Numbered from the stretch's first letter, positions 45,823 through 55,985 are shown. The stretch: 64,000 bases of DNA from Solimonas sp040754295 (GCA_040754295.1 JBFMCQ010000011.1:17105-81104), one strand, 5' to 3'. Notes: generated from the letters alone by a model not told the origin. Program-made: numbers and translations.

Positions 45823-46191
45823 ATGAGCACGATGACCTTTCTTCCCGGCATGGCCTCGCACGCGGTACTGAGCGAGTGGATCGACGATCACGAGACGTTG
45901 CTCGCCAGCGTGCTGCTGAGCCGCGTCGACGGCCGGCCCGGCCTGCGCGGCTTTTTCGTCAGCGCGGACGCAAGCGGCAACCACCTATTGCGGCTCTGTG
46001 AAGGCGCGGACGACGGCTGGATGATCTGGATCGATCAGCGCCGCACGCGCTCGCGCTTCGGCCGCGCCTACGCCGACGCGCTGGCCAATGCCTGGCTCGG
46101 CCGGATGGAGGCGGCCGGCTGGCGCATCGACTGGAGCGCCCGCGCCGAGCCGCAGTGCGCGGTGCACGCGCTGATTCCGGTCGCCGCATGA
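45823..46191 (+). CDS. Hypothetical protein
   Basis: 122 residues starting MSTMTFLPGMASHAVL. It contains HLLRLCEGADDGWMIWIDQR and a helix RAYADALANAWLGRMEAAGW. No signal peptide, membrane segment or recognised domain. AAAAAGGAT precedes the ATG. It is tandem between phzF and the beta-propeller lipoprotein gene. Confidence 0.6.
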   Translation: MSTMTFLPGMASHAVLSEWIDDHETLLASVLLSRVDGRPGLRGFFVSADASGNHLLRLCEGADDGWMIWIDQRRTRSRFGRAYADALANAWLGRMEAAGWRIDWSARAEPQCAVHALIPVAA

Positions 46192-46377
46192 TCTGGCTGG
46201 GGGAGGTCGAGCGTCCGCTTGCGGGTGGGTTGGGTGGAGCAGAAGGTCGCGCCGGGTCAGGACGACCCGGCAGCGCCTCGCCGGTGCTCGACTGACGCAC
46301 GATCTCGAGCGGAAATCCGATTGCTGCCACGTGCCGCTGCGGTATGCTGGCGGCCCGTGGGGCAAGTGAGCGCTCGT

Positions 46378-48501
46378 ATGTCGACGATCCGGTACGCGGT
46401 GCTGCTGGCGGCAGGGCTGGTCGGTGCGTGCGGCGGCGGCGGCTCGCAGAATCCGCAGGTGCCGATCGAGCCGCGGCGTACGCCGGTCCAGCAGCTCGCG
46501 CTCAAGACCTTTGCCGCCGACTGCAGCGATTTTCTCGACTACGCCGCGGATGCGCTGACCGAGCAGTACCTGACGCCGGTCTACTGCCTCGCCATCGGAC
46601 CCTGCCCGGTGTTTGCGGACGCCGGGCCGCCGCCACCGGGCGCGCCGATGGCCACGCCCGTGCCCACGCCGGGCGTCATCGTCTCGGCGCCGCCGCCGGC
46701 CGATGCCCCGGAGCCCGAGCGCGTGTCCGGCACCAATACGCAGGAGGCGGGCGTCGACGAGGCCGACATCGTCAAGGTCGACGCCGCCGGCCGCTTGTAC
46801 ATCCTCGATGACAACCGGCTGCTGATCCTGCCGGCTTTTCCCCCCGAGGGGCTGGCCGAGCGCCCGCTGGCCGCGCTCGCGCTGGCCGCGGACGGCGCTT
46901 TCTTCCATGCCTACGACTTCTTCCTCGACGAAGACGCACAGCGCGCCGTCGTGCTCGGCAGCAGCTACGACAGTGCGATCCAGGCCGTCGCGGTGATCGT
47001 CGACGTCTCCGATCCGACGGCGCCGCGGGAGCTGCGCCGGCTCGTCGTCGACGGCAGTCCGCTGGCATCGCGCCGCGTGGATGGCCGCGTGCACCGCGTC
47101 AGCCGTTTCGACGTGCCGGCGCCCGCGTGGTTTTACGATGCCGACGATCCGTTGATGGCGCTGCGCGACGAGTACTACGAGGCGCAGGACAGGGGCGACG
47201 AGGACGCGGCCGCGGCGATCAAGGCACGGATCCGTGCCGAAATCGGCAATCGCGTCGTGGCCGCCGGCACCGATCCCTACCTGCCGCGCCTGCGCATCGT
47301 CGAAGGCGGCAGCCTCACCAGCGATACGCCGCTGGCCTGCGACGCCATCTCGCGTCCCGAGGTCACGACGGCGCTCGGCCTCGCCGTGGTCGACAGCTTC
47401 GATACCGACGGCGGCAACTCCGCCACCGGCGCGATCGTCAACAACGCCTACATCGTCTACGCCGCGCGCGACAATTTGTACCTGGCGCAGTCCAGCTGGG
47501 GCTGGTTCTTCGACCCGGCGCAGCTCGAAGAGACGGCCATTTACCGGCTGGCGCTGTCCGCCGACGGCGTTGCCGCGTATCGGGCACTGGGCAAGGTCGA
47601 CGGCAGCATCGACAACAGCTACCAGCTCTCGGAGTTCGACGGCTATCTGCGCATCGCCAGCACGCAGACGCGGCAGACCGACGACGGCGCGTTCACGCCC
47701 TACAACCACGTCACCGTCCTCGACGCGACGGCGAGCGAGGTCATGAACCAGGTCGGTGCGCTGCGCGATCTGGCGCCGACCGAGCGCATCCGGGGCGCGC
47801 GCTTCACCGGCACGCGCGGCTTCGTCGTCACGTTCCGCCAAACCGATCCGCTGTTCGCGATCGACCTGTCCGACCCGGCGGCACCCAAAGTGGCCAGCCA
47901 GCTGAGGATCCCCGGCTTTTCCAGCTACCTGATGCCGCTGGGCGACGACTACGTGCTGACGATCGGGCGCGACGGTACCGACGAGCAGCTCACCGGCGGC
48001 GTCGCCGTGCAGCTGTTCGACGTCAGCGATCTCAGCGCCGTGCGCCAGATCGATGTGGAGGCACCCGCGGCGGGCGACGGCTCGTACAGCTACAGCGTCG
48101 CCGAGTACGATCCGCACGCGTTCAGCTATTTCTCCGATACGGAGGACGCGGCGGTGCCGGGCACGCTGTCGGTGCCGCTGCAGTCGTACAGCGGCGACGG
48201 CCAGGGCTTCAGCGGCTTTCTGGTCCTGCGCGTGGACCCGGCTTCGCCGACGCCGCTCGCCGAGCTCGGTCGCATCGACCACGCCGACCTCGTCGACGCA
48301 GAGAACGTCTGTGGACCGTCCGGCGGCAGCGAGCCTTTGCCGGTGCCCTGCGGCGATGCGGCGTATGCGGCCGACCCGCGGCGCAGCGTGTTCATGCAGG
48401 ACGCGCAGGGACGCTACCTGTACACGGTTTCCGCGGTCGGCATCAAGGCCAGCGACGCCGCGCAGCCGGGCACCATGTACGGCAGCCACAAGTTACCGTA
48501 G
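46378..48501 (+). CDS. Beta-propeller-domain lipoprotein (PF09826-like)
   Basis: 707 residues. The start at 46378 gives a lipobox (LVGACGGGG). An N-terminal region with Pro-rich linker precedes the family signature QEAGVDEADIVKVDAAG, RLYILDDNRLLIL. Propeller blades repeat SEFDGYLRIASTQT, ATSEV-type strands and FSSYLMPLGDDYVLTIG. Such exported propellers occur in bacteria and archaea with unknown roles. The frame upstream of 46378 is open but has no signal or similarity. Confidence 0.82.
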   Translation: MSTIRYAVLLAAGLVGACGGGGSQNPQVPIEPRRTPVQQLALKTFAADCSDFLDYAADALTEQYLTPVYCLAIGPCPVFADAGPPPPGAPMATPVPTPGVIVSAPPPADAPEPERVSGTNTQEAGVDEADIVKVDAAGRLYILDDNRLLILPAFPPEGLAERPLAALALAADGAFFHAYDFFLDEDAQRAVVLGSSYDSAIQAVAVIVDVSDPTAPRELRRLVVDGSPLASRRVDGRVHRVSRFDVPAPAWFYDADDPLMALRDEYYEAQDRGDEDAAAAIKARIRAEIGNRVVAAGTDPYLPRLRIVEGGSLTSDTPLACDAISRPEVTTALGLAVVDSFDTDGGNSATGAIVNNAYIVYAARDNLYLAQSSWGWFFDPAQLEETAIYRLALSADGVAAYRALGKVDGSIDNSYQLSEFDGYLRIASTQTRQTDDGAFTPYNHVTVLDATASEVMNQVGALRDLAPTERIRGARFTGTRGFVVTFRQTDPLFAIDLSDPAAPKVASQLRIPGFSSYLMPLGDDYVLTIGRDGTDEQLTGGVAVQLFDVSDLSAVRQIDVEAPAAGDGSYSYSVAEYDPHAFSYFSDTEDAAVPGTLSVPLQSYSGDGQGFSGFLVLRVDPASPTPLAELGRIDHADLVDAENVCGPSGGSEPLPVPCGDAAYAADPRRSVFMQDAQGRYLYTVSAVGIKASDAAQPGTMYGSHKLP

Positions 48502-48648
48502 GATCGAACCGCGGCGCATGCGAGCCGATGTCCGGCACGCATGCGCTTCCAGGTCCGCATATCGGCCGGTAGCGCGCGTTGGCCCCCACCACGCGTGCGG
48601 CGCGGGGCGATGTGTGCCACAAGCAGAGGCTCCCCCCCAAGCACGGTC

Positions 48649-49137
48649 ATGGCCATGCACCCCTACCATCTGGCGCTGCGGATCAAGACACGGATGCCCG
48701 CGACCAAGCGCTACTACGACGCCGATCCGTTCCATTTCCGCGAATCGGACACGCTGATCACGCTGGTCGGTCTGGGGCTCGGTCTCGTGCCCTATGTGCT
48801 GAACCCCGAGGATCTCGTCACGGCGATCGCCAGCCTGATCGCCGGCGCCACGGCCGGTTATCTCGGCACGCTGTACCGCCGGCTGCGCGTGCGCGACAAG
48901 CGCAAGACGCTGCTGGCGCCGGCGCTCACCGAGATTCAGGAGTTGGAGACCGATCACCCGCAGGTGCTGCGCACGCTGGCCTCGCGCCTGGGCGACCGCG
49001 TCAGCTACGACAAGTACCTGTCGCGCGAGCTGGCGCGTTACCACGAGCTGCTGCAGGAACCGGACCGCTATTTCGCGCTCCTCGACGCGCTGATCAATCG
49101 TCTCGAGCACGTGGAAGGCGAAGCGGCGCTGGCATGA
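48649..49137 (+). CDS. Hypothetical membrane protein with two helices
   Basis: 162 residues from the ATG at 48649 (a second ATG at 48655 is equally possible). The frame is open from 48541. Two hydrophobic helices (LITLVGLGLGLVPYVL; AIASLIAGATAGYLG) are followed by a basic, helical cytoplasmic tail (RRLRVRDKRK ... RYHELLQEPDRYFALLDAL). No family recognised. It ends just before a bidirectional terminator. Confidence 0.6.
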   Translation: MAMHPYHLALRIKTRMPATKRYYDADPFHFRESDTLITLVGLGLGLVPYVLNPEDLVTAIASLIAGATAGYLGTLYRRLRVRDKRKTLLAPALTEIQELETDHPQVLRTLASRLGDRVSYDKYLSRELARYHELLQEPDRYFALLDALINRLEHVEGEAALA

Positions 49138-49173
49138 AAAAACCCCGCGACGTGGAAACGTCGCGGGGTTTTT
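49137..49173. terminator. Bidirectional rho-independent terminator
   Basis: AACCCCGCGACGT (49141-49153) pairs perfectly with ACGTCGCGGGGTT (49158-49170) around a GGAA loop. It is flanked by an A-run (49137-49142) and a T-run (49169-49173), serving both convergent genes. Confidence 0.95.
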
Positions 49174-49197
49174 GATGGGCCGCCGCGCGGCTCGGGC

Positions 49198-50580
49198 TTA
49201 CTCGATCACCCGCAGCTCCACCCGCCGGTTCTCCTCGCGGCCGATCTCGGTGTCGTTGGTCGCGATCGGCCGGCTCTCGCCGTAGCCCACCGGCCTCATC
49301 CGCCGCGCCGGGATCCCGCGGTCCTCGAGATAGCGCTTGACCGAGTTGGCGCGGCGCTCGGAGAGGCCGAGGTTGTACGCGTCGGTGCCGATCGCGTCGG
49401 TGTGGCCTTCGAGCTCGACGTCGATGTTCGGGTAGTTCTTCAGCGTCTCGGCGACGTCGTTGAGGATTTCCTTGGCCCGCGGCGTCAGTCGGTCCGAGTC
49501 GAACTCGAACTTGACGCCGCGCAGCACGAAGGTCTGCTCGACCGCGCAGCCGTTGGCGTCGACCTGCTCACCCGGTCGCGGCTTGCGGCAGTCGCCCTGG
49601 AGCGCGCAGCCGTTGGGCAGGATCTTCGCCCCCGGCGGCGTGTTCGGGCACTCGTCGAGATAGTCCGGAATGCCGTCGCCGTCGGAATCCAGCGGACAGT
49701 TGTCCGGACCGACCGCAACGCCGGGGGGCGTGTCGGGGCACTTGATCTCCACGGTCAGCGGACAGCCCTGGGCGTCGACCGCGACCCCGGGCGGACTGCC
49801 GGCGCAGCGATCGAGATAATCGGCGACGCCGTCCTTGTCCGAATCCAGCGGGCAGCCGTCGGTGCCGACGATCACGCCCGAGGGCGTGCCCGGACAGCGG
49901 TCGAGATAGTCGGGCACGCCGTCGCCGTCAGAGTCGAGCGTGCGGTCGATCGGCTTCTCGCCGAGCGCGATGCGCAAGCCGGCGAGAATCTGCCAGGCGT
50001 AGTAGTCGCTGTCCGGCAGCACGCCGTCCTCGGAGATGCTGTCGATCTGGTAGCGCGCCTCCAGCGAGAGCATCGTCAGGCTGCCGAGCCGCTGCAGGAA
50101 GCCGAGCGTGCCGTAGGGGCCGTAGGCACCGACGCTCTCGCCGAGAAAATCGATGCTCGAGTAGTGCCCGCCGCCGCCGATGAACGGCTGGAAGTCGGAG
50201 GCCTGATCGTAAAACGGCGTACCCGGGAACAGCAGCAGACCGGCGCGGAACGAGGCGCGCTCATAGTCGCCGGCGCGCGTGGTTTCCAGCACCGAGTAGT
50301 CGCCGCCAAGCTCGAAGACGAAGTGATCGCTCAACGGGCGTGTGACCTTGAGGCCGCCGGCGATGCCGGAATCGAGATCGTTCTTGTCGGCGAGGATGGC
50401 GCCGATCTGCGGCCAGAGCGACCAGCGGTTGTCCATGACCCGCGAGACATACTCGTATCTCTGGACCGGCACCGTCGCCAACGAAGGCGCGGCATTGTCC
50501 GTCGTGGCGGATTCCTGTGCACCGGCGAACGCCGGTGCCAGCCCCACCGAAACCGCGCACAGCAAGCGCTTGAGATTCAT
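49198..50580 (-). CDS. OmpA-family outer-membrane protein with thrombospondin type 3 repeats
   Basis: 460 residues, signal peptide ending APAFAGAQ. The N-terminal ~190 residues form an OmpA-like beta-barrel (alternating aromatic strands). Calcium-binding TSP3-type repeats (DSDGDGVPDYLDRCPG, DSDKDGVADYLDRC, DSDGDGIPDYLDECPN) follow at ~215-330. The OmpA C-terminal peptidoglycan-binding domain has VKFEFDSDRLTP, VELEGHTDAIG and LSERRANSVKRYLEDRG. It anchors the outer membrane to murein, like OprF. It is 78 bp behind the Ig-like lipoprotein gene on the same strand. Confidence 0.92.
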   Translation of the reverse strand: MNLKRLLCAVSVGLAPAFAGAQESATTDNAAPSLATVPVQRYEYVSRVMDNRWSLWPQIGAILADKNDLDSGIAGGLKVTRPLSDHFVFELGGDYSVLETTRAGDYERASFRAGLLLFPGTPFYDQASDFQPFIGGGGHYSSIDFLGESVGAYGPYGTLGFLQRLGSLTMLSLEARYQIDSISEDGVLPDSDYYAWQILAGLRIALGEKPIDRTLDSDGDGVPDYLDRCPGTPSGVIVGTDGCPLDSDKDGVADYLDRCAGSPPGVAVDAQGCPLTVEIKCPDTPPGVAVGPDNCPLDSDGDGIPDYLDECPNTPPGAKILPNGCALQGDCRKPRPGEQVDANGCAVEQTFVLRGVKFEFDSDRLTPRAKEILNDVAETLKNYPNIDVELEGHTDAIGTDAYNLGLSERRANSVKRYLEDRGIPARRMRPVGYGESRPIATNDTEIGREENRRVELRVIE

Positions 50581-50658
50581 CGCATCTTTTCCTTGTTCGG
50601 TGCCGCGGCTCAGGGCGAGCCGCGGCGCACGGAATCATTCCCTTGAACAGCGCTGGAA

Positions 50659-52800
50659 TCAGGGTGCCGGCTCCTCGTCGGCGCTGCAGTCCTGCGGCAC
50701 CGCCTCGTTGCCGGTGAGCAGCGCCAGCAGGGACTCGACGCCGTTGAGGGTGTAGCACAGGAGCGGCTCGAGCACCGGGTCGATCAGGATGCTGTCGAGC
50801 AGACCGATCAGCGGCGCGGTGATCGGCTCGAGGACGTTGAGCAGCGTCGTGAGCAGCTGGTCGACGACGCCGGTGACCGGGTCCAGGGCTTCGAGCAAGG
50901 GCGACAGGCTCGAGGTGACCGCCGATAGCACGTTGGTGACCTCGATCAGGCCGAGCAGCGGTTCGCTGCCGAACAGCGGCGCGAGCGCTTCGCACAGGGC
51001 GAGGCCGTCGTTCGAGGTGCCGAGCAGGATGTCGTTGGTGACCGGCAGCACCAGCACGGTCATGCCGTTGGTGACGCTGTTCTCCGGATTCTCCGGATTC
51101 TCGTAGGTCGCGGTCACGCAGTTGAAGCCGATGCGCACGAGCGCATCCGAGTAGACCACGCCGTTGGCCTGCAGCGCGCCCAGGTCGACCTCGCCGGTTT
51201 CCGGATCGGGCTCCGGCTCGAGCGGCATGCCATCCTCGTCGAGCGCGATGACGCGTTCGCCTTCGACGAACAGATCGCCCACGTTGCCGGAAGGCTCGGA
51301 GGACTCCTGGATGCATTCGAGCTGCCCGCTCTCGGGATTGAGCGCCCAGTAGCCGGCGACGCTCTCCCAGCGGATGCCGTCGTCGAGCGGATCGGCGCCC
51401 GGTTCCGTGGACTTCGGCGGCAGGTTGCTCACGTTCTGTGTCAGCGCCTGGGCGACGAAGGCTTCCGCCGAGGCCGGCAGCGGTGCCTCGCCCTCCGGGG
51501 TTTCCGGCACGGCGGTGCAATGGCCGTTTTCGTCGAGCGCGGTCGAATCGCAGCGCGCGGCGTACGCGTAGGCTCTCAGGAAGCCCCGCGGCGAGCGCGA
51601 GGTGTCGCCCAGCCCGCTCTGCACCAGGTCGTTGGGGCCGACGCAGGCGAACTTGAGGTTCTGCGCTTCAGCGAGCGTGATCGTGTCGCTGTCCTGGAAA
51701 CCGGACTTCGCGAACACCTGCAGGCTGTTCAGGCCCAGCACCTGGTTGACGACGACCTCGACCGGCCGAGACGCCGTCTGGCCGCCGAATTCGGCGTTGA
51801 CCGCGGTGGTGCCGGCGCCGACGCCGGTGAGCTGACCCAGACCACCGACGGAGGCAACGCCCTCACCACCCGCTGCGATGCTCAGCGTCGCGTCGGAGGT
51901 GATGTTGCATTCCTCGCCGTTGTCGAAGCGGCCGCGGATCTGCAGCTGTCGGGACTCGCCGGCGGCCAGCTCGATCGGCTGGTCCGGCGTCAGGCAGGCG
52001 CCGCTGTCGGCGCGGCAGCCGGTGAAGACGGCCACCGGCGGAACCGTCTCGATGCAGATGCCGTCGACCCCGCCGGAGATCTGCGCCGGGTTCACGGTGA
52101 TGGCGGCGTTGGCCGTCAGCGGACCGGTGCCGCCGCAGATATTGCCGCTGTAAGTGGCGGTGGCCGTTGCCGTGGCCTGCGCGGCGAGACCGGGCACGGC
52201 GGTCGCCTGGTTGGCGGCGAAGGTCACGACGGTCTCGTCACTGCTGGTCCAGGTGGTGCTGCCGCTGGTCGAGACGTCGAGCGTGCTGTTGTCGCTGAAG
52301 GTCACCATCGCACTGTAGAGCTGCGAGGTGCCGGTGGTCGGTCCCGAGATCAGCGTCGTCGCCGCCGGCGAGATCGCGAGGTCCTCCGCGCAGGCTTCGT
52401 TGACGGTCACGGCGACCGGATTCGACTCGACCTCGCCACTGACGGCGGTGATGTCGGTCGCGCCCGGCGAGGTGCCGGTGACGACACCGGTGTCGGCGTC
52501 GACCGGCGCGACAGCCGGATTGCTGCTTTCGAAGCTCAGATCGTCCGGACACAGGCCGACGACGGTCGAGGTGCTGCCGTCTTCGTTGACGCGCTGGAAG
52601 GTGCAGCCACCGACGACGGCGCAGTTCGCGGTCTGTCCGACGGCGATGCTGGAGCCGCCGCCGGGGTAGGTGCATGCAAGCTGGCCGATGCCGATGAGCT
52701 CGAGCGGCGGCAGGTCCGGACTGCGGACGGAGCCGTCGCCGCAGGCGGCGAGCACGAGCGCTGCGCCTGGCAGCAGGAAGGGGAAACGGGGGGTACGCAT
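50659..52800 (-). CDS. Large lipoprotein with bacterial Ig-like (BIG2-type) domains
   Basis: 713 residues. The start at 52800 gives a lipobox (AALVLAACGDG). The middle holds at least three Ig-like domains of the BIG2 kind (DTGVVTGTSPGATDITAVSG; GQLTGVGAGTTAVNAEF). The C-terminal region is rich in Leu with repeated LLE/LLG segments (residues ~620-700), ending NEAVPQDCSADEEPAP. Probably an outer-membrane or surface adhesin-like structural protein. Upstream is a 380-bp gap likely holding its promoter. Confidence 0.8.
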   Translation of the reverse strand: MRTPRFPFLLPGAALVLAACGDGSVRSPDLPPLELIGIGQLACTYPGGGSSIAVGQTANCAVVGGCTFQRVNEDGSTSTVVGLCPDDLSFESSNPAVAPVDADTGVVTGTSPGATDITAVSGEVESNPVAVTVNEACAEDLAISPAATTLISGPTTGTSQLYSAMVTFSDNSTLDVSTSGSTTWTSSDETVVTFAANQATAVPGLAAQATATATATYSGNICGGTGPLTANAAITVNPAQISGGVDGICIETVPPVAVFTGCRADSGACLTPDQPIELAAGESRQLQIRGRFDNGEECNITSDATLSIAAGGEGVASVGGLGQLTGVGAGTTAVNAEFGGQTASRPVEVVVNQVLGLNSLQVFAKSGFQDSDTITLAEAQNLKFACVGPNDLVQSGLGDTSRSPRGFLRAYAYAARCDSTALDENGHCTAVPETPEGEAPLPASAEAFVAQALTQNVSNLPPKSTEPGADPLDDGIRWESVAGYWALNPESGQLECIQESSEPSGNVGDLFVEGERVIALDEDGMPLEPEPDPETGEVDLGALQANGVVYSDALVRIGFNCVTATYENPENPENSVTNGMTVLVLPVTNDILLGTSNDGLALCEALAPLFGSEPLLGLIEVTNVLSAVTSSLSPLLEALDPVTGVVDQLLTTLLNVLEPITAPLIGLLDSILIDPVLEPLLCYTLNGVESLLALLTGNEAVPQDCSADEEPAP

Positions 52801-53113
52801 CTCTTGGGCGACTCCGACAAGGCCGTGGTACAGATCGCCGGCACGCAGGTTGCGCGCCGCTCGAGCAGGCAAAGCGGCCGTCCGAAGCCTCTGGACCCCC
52901 AGCATTCCCTGTCTCGGCGGCTTGACCACCCTTCAAATGCGCCGACGCGCAATTTCCGCACGATTCGTACCCGCACCGCAAGCAGGGAAATCGTTACATG
53001 CCGTAAGCATTTTGTTACAGCAACACAGACCGCGCCGAAAGAGTCCAGAAATGTAAGAAACGTCCTACGGCTGTCGGGGCACTCCCGAAACCGATGCCGC
53101 CGTATTCGCATGC
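52801..53113. other. Intergenic region upstream of the Ig-like lipoprotein gene
   Basis: No supportable gene in about 310 bp. A patch at roughly 52970-53060 is less GC-rich than its surroundings (ATCGTTACATG, GCATTTTGTTACAG). It probably contains the minus-strand promoter, but I cannot place its hexamers. Confidence 0.4.
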
Positions 53114-53169
53114 AAGAAAAGGGGCGGTTGCGAAAGCTCCGGCCCGGGTCTTGCCGCGGCACCGCCCCC
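53114..53169 (-). terminator. Terminator after the M13 peptidase gene
   Basis: Read on the minus strand, GGGGCGGT (53168-53161) pairs with ACCGCCCC (53128-53121) around a structured 32-nt loop, followed by TTTTCTT. It begins about 12 bp after the stop at 53181. Confidence 0.6.
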
Positions 53170-53180
53170 GGCAGATCGGA

Positions 53181-55229
53181 TCACCAGATCTTGACGCGCC
53201 GTTCCGGTGCCAGGTATAGCTGGTCGCCCTCGTTGACGTCGAACGCTGCGTACCACTCGGGAATGTTGCGCACGATGCCGTTGCAGCGGAATTCCGACGG
53301 CGAGTGCGGATCGGACTTCAGCCGCTGCAGCAGATTGGCCTCCGTGTAGTTGCGCCGCCAGACCTGCGCCCAGCCGATGAACACGCGCTGATCGCCGGTC
53401 AGCCCGTCGATCACCGGCGCATCGGGATGCGACATCTTGTAGGCCTTGTAGGCGATCGACAGACCACCGAGATCGCCGATGTTTTCGCCGATCGTGAACG
53501 CGCCGTTGACGTGCTCGCCCGGCAGCGCCTCGTAGGCGTCGTATTGCGCGATCAGCGCCCCGGTGCGCTCTTCGAAGCGCTTGCGGTCTTCCTCGGTCCA
53601 CCACGAGACGAGATTGCCGTCGCCGTCGTATTTCGAGCCCTGGTCGTCGAAGCCGTGGCCGATCTCGTGGCCGATCACGGCACCGATGCCGCCGTAGTTG
53701 ACCGCGTCCTCCGCGTTCATGTCGAAGAACGGCGGCTGCAGGATCGCGGCCGGGAAGACGATCTCGTTCATGCCCGGGTTGTAGTAGGCGTTGACCGTCT
53801 GCGGCGTCATGAACCACTCCTCGCGGTCGATCGGCCCGCCGAGCTTCGCGACCTGCCGCTCGTGCTCGACCTGACTCGAGCGCATGACGTTGCCGACGAG
53901 ATCGTCGGCCTTGACCTCGAGGCTGGAGTAGTCCTTCCACCGGTTCGGATAGCCGATCTTCGGTGTGAACTTGGAGAGCTTCACGAGCGCTTTCTGCTTG
54001 GTCTCCTCGCTCATCCAGTCCAGTTCCTTGATGCTGACCTCGTAGGCCCGCACCAGGTTCGCGACCAGCTGTTCCATGCGCGCCTTGGCCTGCGGCGGAA
54101 AGTACCTGGCGACGTAGATGCGGCCCAGCACTTCGCCGAGCGCGGCTTCGGTGGCATCGACGCCGCGCTTCCAGCGCGGCTTGAGCTCGCTGATGCCGTT
54201 GAGCGTCGTACCGTAGAACGCAAAGTTCTCGTCGACGAAGGGCTTCGACAGAAACGGCGCGTAGGTCGACAGCAGATGCCACTTCATCCACGCCTTGATC
54301 GTCGCGAGCTCGGTGTTCTGCAGCTCGCGGTCGAAGGCCTCGAAGAAGCTCGGCTGGGCGATGACCAGGCCCGGCGACTTGCGGATGCCGCTGCCGTCGA
54401 TGTAGGCCGGCCAGTCGAAGCCCGGCATCAGCTTGGGCAGATCCTCGAAGGCGTACTTGTTGTAGGTCTTCTCGGCGTCGCGCGAATCGACCTTGGTCCA
54501 CTGCCGCTCGGCGAGCCGCGTTTCCAGCGCCATGATCGCCCCGGCCTTCGCGCCGGCGTCGTCGATGCCGGCGAGCCGCAGCATGCTGCCGATGTGCTCC
54601 TCGTACTTCGCGCGGATCCCGGCGAACCTGGCGTCGTCTTCCAGATAGAAGTCGCGGTCCGGCAGCCCGGTGCCGCCCTGGAACAGATAGAGGATGTACT
54701 GCGAGGAGTTCTTCGCGTCGGTGTCGATGTAGCCCGGAATCAGGTTCACGCCGAGGCGCGAGAGATGCGCAAACTCAGCGCCCAGCGCCTTGCGCGCGTC
54801 GATCGCGTCGATGCGCGCCAGCTCGGCTTCGAGCGGCTCGAGGCCGCGCTCGTCGGCGAGCGCTTCGTTCATGAACGCGGCGTAATAGTCGCCGACCTTC
54901 TGCTCGTCGGAGTCGGGCTTCTTGTCCGGTTTGGCCGCGGCCTGCTCGATGATCTCTCTCAGCTGCTTCTCGGCGTCGTCGGCGAGCTTGGTGAACGCGC
55001 CGTAGTTCGACTTGTCCGGCGGAACCGGGTTGTTCTTGAGCCAGGTGCCGTTGACGTGACGGTAGAAATCGTCCTGCAGCCGCACGGACGGATCGAACTG
55101 TGCCTGGTCGATGCCGGATGCCATGGCTTTAGGGGCCGCCGCGGCCGGTTGCGGCGCAGCCGTTTGCGTGGATTTGCCGCAGGCGGCGAGCGACGCGGCG
55201 ACGAGCGCGCCGCAGGCGAGTTGGCGCAT
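53181..55229 (-). CDS. M13-family (neprilysin/PepO-like) metallopeptidase, lipoprotein
   Basis: 682 residues. N-terminal lipobox (VAASLAACGK). Full-length M13 architecture with the large helical N-terminal domain. The zinc site is VIGHEIGHGFDDQG (His521, Glu522, His525), third ligand in ENIGDLGGL. The substrate-binding NAYYNPGMNEIVFPA is present, and the C-terminal Trp (RVKIW) typical of the family closes the protein. It cleaves short peptides in the periplasm. It is divergent from the fRMsr gene. Confidence 0.93.
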   Translation of the reverse strand: MRQLACGALVAASLAACGKSTQTAAPQPAAAAPKAMASGIDQAQFDPSVRLQDDFYRHVNGTWLKNNPVPPDKSNYGAFTKLADDAEKQLREIIEQAAAKPDKKPDSDEQKVGDYYAAFMNEALADERGLEPLEAELARIDAIDARKALGAEFAHLSRLGVNLIPGYIDTDAKNSSQYILYLFQGGTGLPDRDFYLEDDARFAGIRAKYEEHIGSMLRLAGIDDAGAKAGAIMALETRLAERQWTKVDSRDAEKTYNKYAFEDLPKLMPGFDWPAYIDGSGIRKSPGLVIAQPSFFEAFDRELQNTELATIKAWMKWHLLSTYAPFLSKPFVDENFAFYGTTLNGISELKPRWKRGVDATEAALGEVLGRIYVARYFPPQAKARMEQLVANLVRAYEVSIKELDWMSEETKQKALVKLSKFTPKIGYPNRWKDYSSLEVKADDLVGNVMRSSQVEHERQVAKLGGPIDREEWFMTPQTVNAYYNPGMNEIVFPAAILQPPFFDMNAEDAVNYGGIGAVIGHEIGHGFDDQGSKYDGDGNLVSWWTEEDRKRFEERTGALIAQYDAYEALPGEHVNGAFTIGENIGDLGGLSIAYKAYKMSHPDAPVIDGLTGDQRVFIGWAQVWRRNYTEANLLQRLKSDPHSPSEFRCNGIVRNIPEWYAAFDVNEGDQLYLAPERRVKIW

Positions 55230-55411
55230 CGGTCGAAGTCCTCATGGTCGGGTGGGATTCGCGCAAGCTTAAAAGCATGGGGACCGCTGCGGCGCCCGTA
55301 AATTCCACCAAAATGCCGCACGCATCGCGACGTACTAGCGTATATCGGCGGAAATCTTTATACATTGTCACAACTCTGGTCCTATACTGCCCGCCCCATC
55401 GGAGAACCGCC

Positions 55412-55909
55412 GTGAACCCGCATTCCGATCGCGCACTGCCGCAGGACAAGGCCGCGCGCTACAGCGAGCTGGCCGAGCAGGCGCAGGCGCTGCTCCACGG
55501 CGAGGTCGACCGCATCGCCAATGCGGCCAATCTGACCGCCTTGCTCTGGCATGGGCTGCCGGATCTCAACTGGGCCGGCTTCTACTTCAACGACGGTCGC
55601 GAGCTGGTGCTGGGCCCGTTCCAGGGCAAGCCGGCCTGCGTGCGCATCGCCTTCGGCAAGGGCGTCTGCGGCACCGCGGCGGCGACGCTGCAGACGCAGC
55701 TCGTCGCCGACGTGCACGCGTTTCCGGGCCACATCGCCTGCGACGCCGCATCGAAGTCCGAGATCGTCGTGCCGCTGCTGCGCGGCGCGGAGCTGCTCGG
55801 CGTGCTCGACCTCGACAGCCCGCTGCAGGCGCGTTTCGACGAGATCGACCGCGCCGGCCTCGAGCGCATCGCCGGGATCTGGGTGGAATCGGTGGCCGGG
55901 CCCGCTTGA
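55412..55909 (+). CDS. msrC: Free methionine-(R)-sulfoxide reductase (GAF domain)
   Basis: 165 residues from a GTG at 55412 with GGAGAACC upstream. It reduces free Met-R-sulfoxide. A single GAF domain (WAGFYFNDGRELVLGPFQG) carries the three functional cysteines Cys76, Cys86 and Cys110. Their 10- and 24-residue spacing is that of the E. coli enzyme (84/94/118). SEIVVPLL and LGVLDLDSP complete the fold. It lies in the same direction as dacB and msrB. Confidence 0.9.
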   Translation: MNPHSDRALPQDKAARYSELAEQAQALLHGEVDRIANAANLTALLWHGLPDLNWAGFYFNDGRELVLGPFQGKPACVRIAFGKGVCGTAAATLQTQLVADVHAFPGHIACDAASKSEIVVPLLRGAELLGVLDLDSPLQARFDEIDRAGLERIAGIWVESVAGPA

Positions 55910-55985
55910 GCGGCAGCGCGGCACGACGCTTGCTGACTTCGCCCCGCCTGTAGACCTTTCGCGCCTGCGCGTGTATCAAGTGCGC

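Noticed and set aside
45985..48489. 834-codon minus-strand ORF opposite the beta-propeller lipoprotein
   Set aside because: Composition is Arg/Ala/Val/Asp low-complexity with no domain; the plus-strand frame has a lipobox and family signature.
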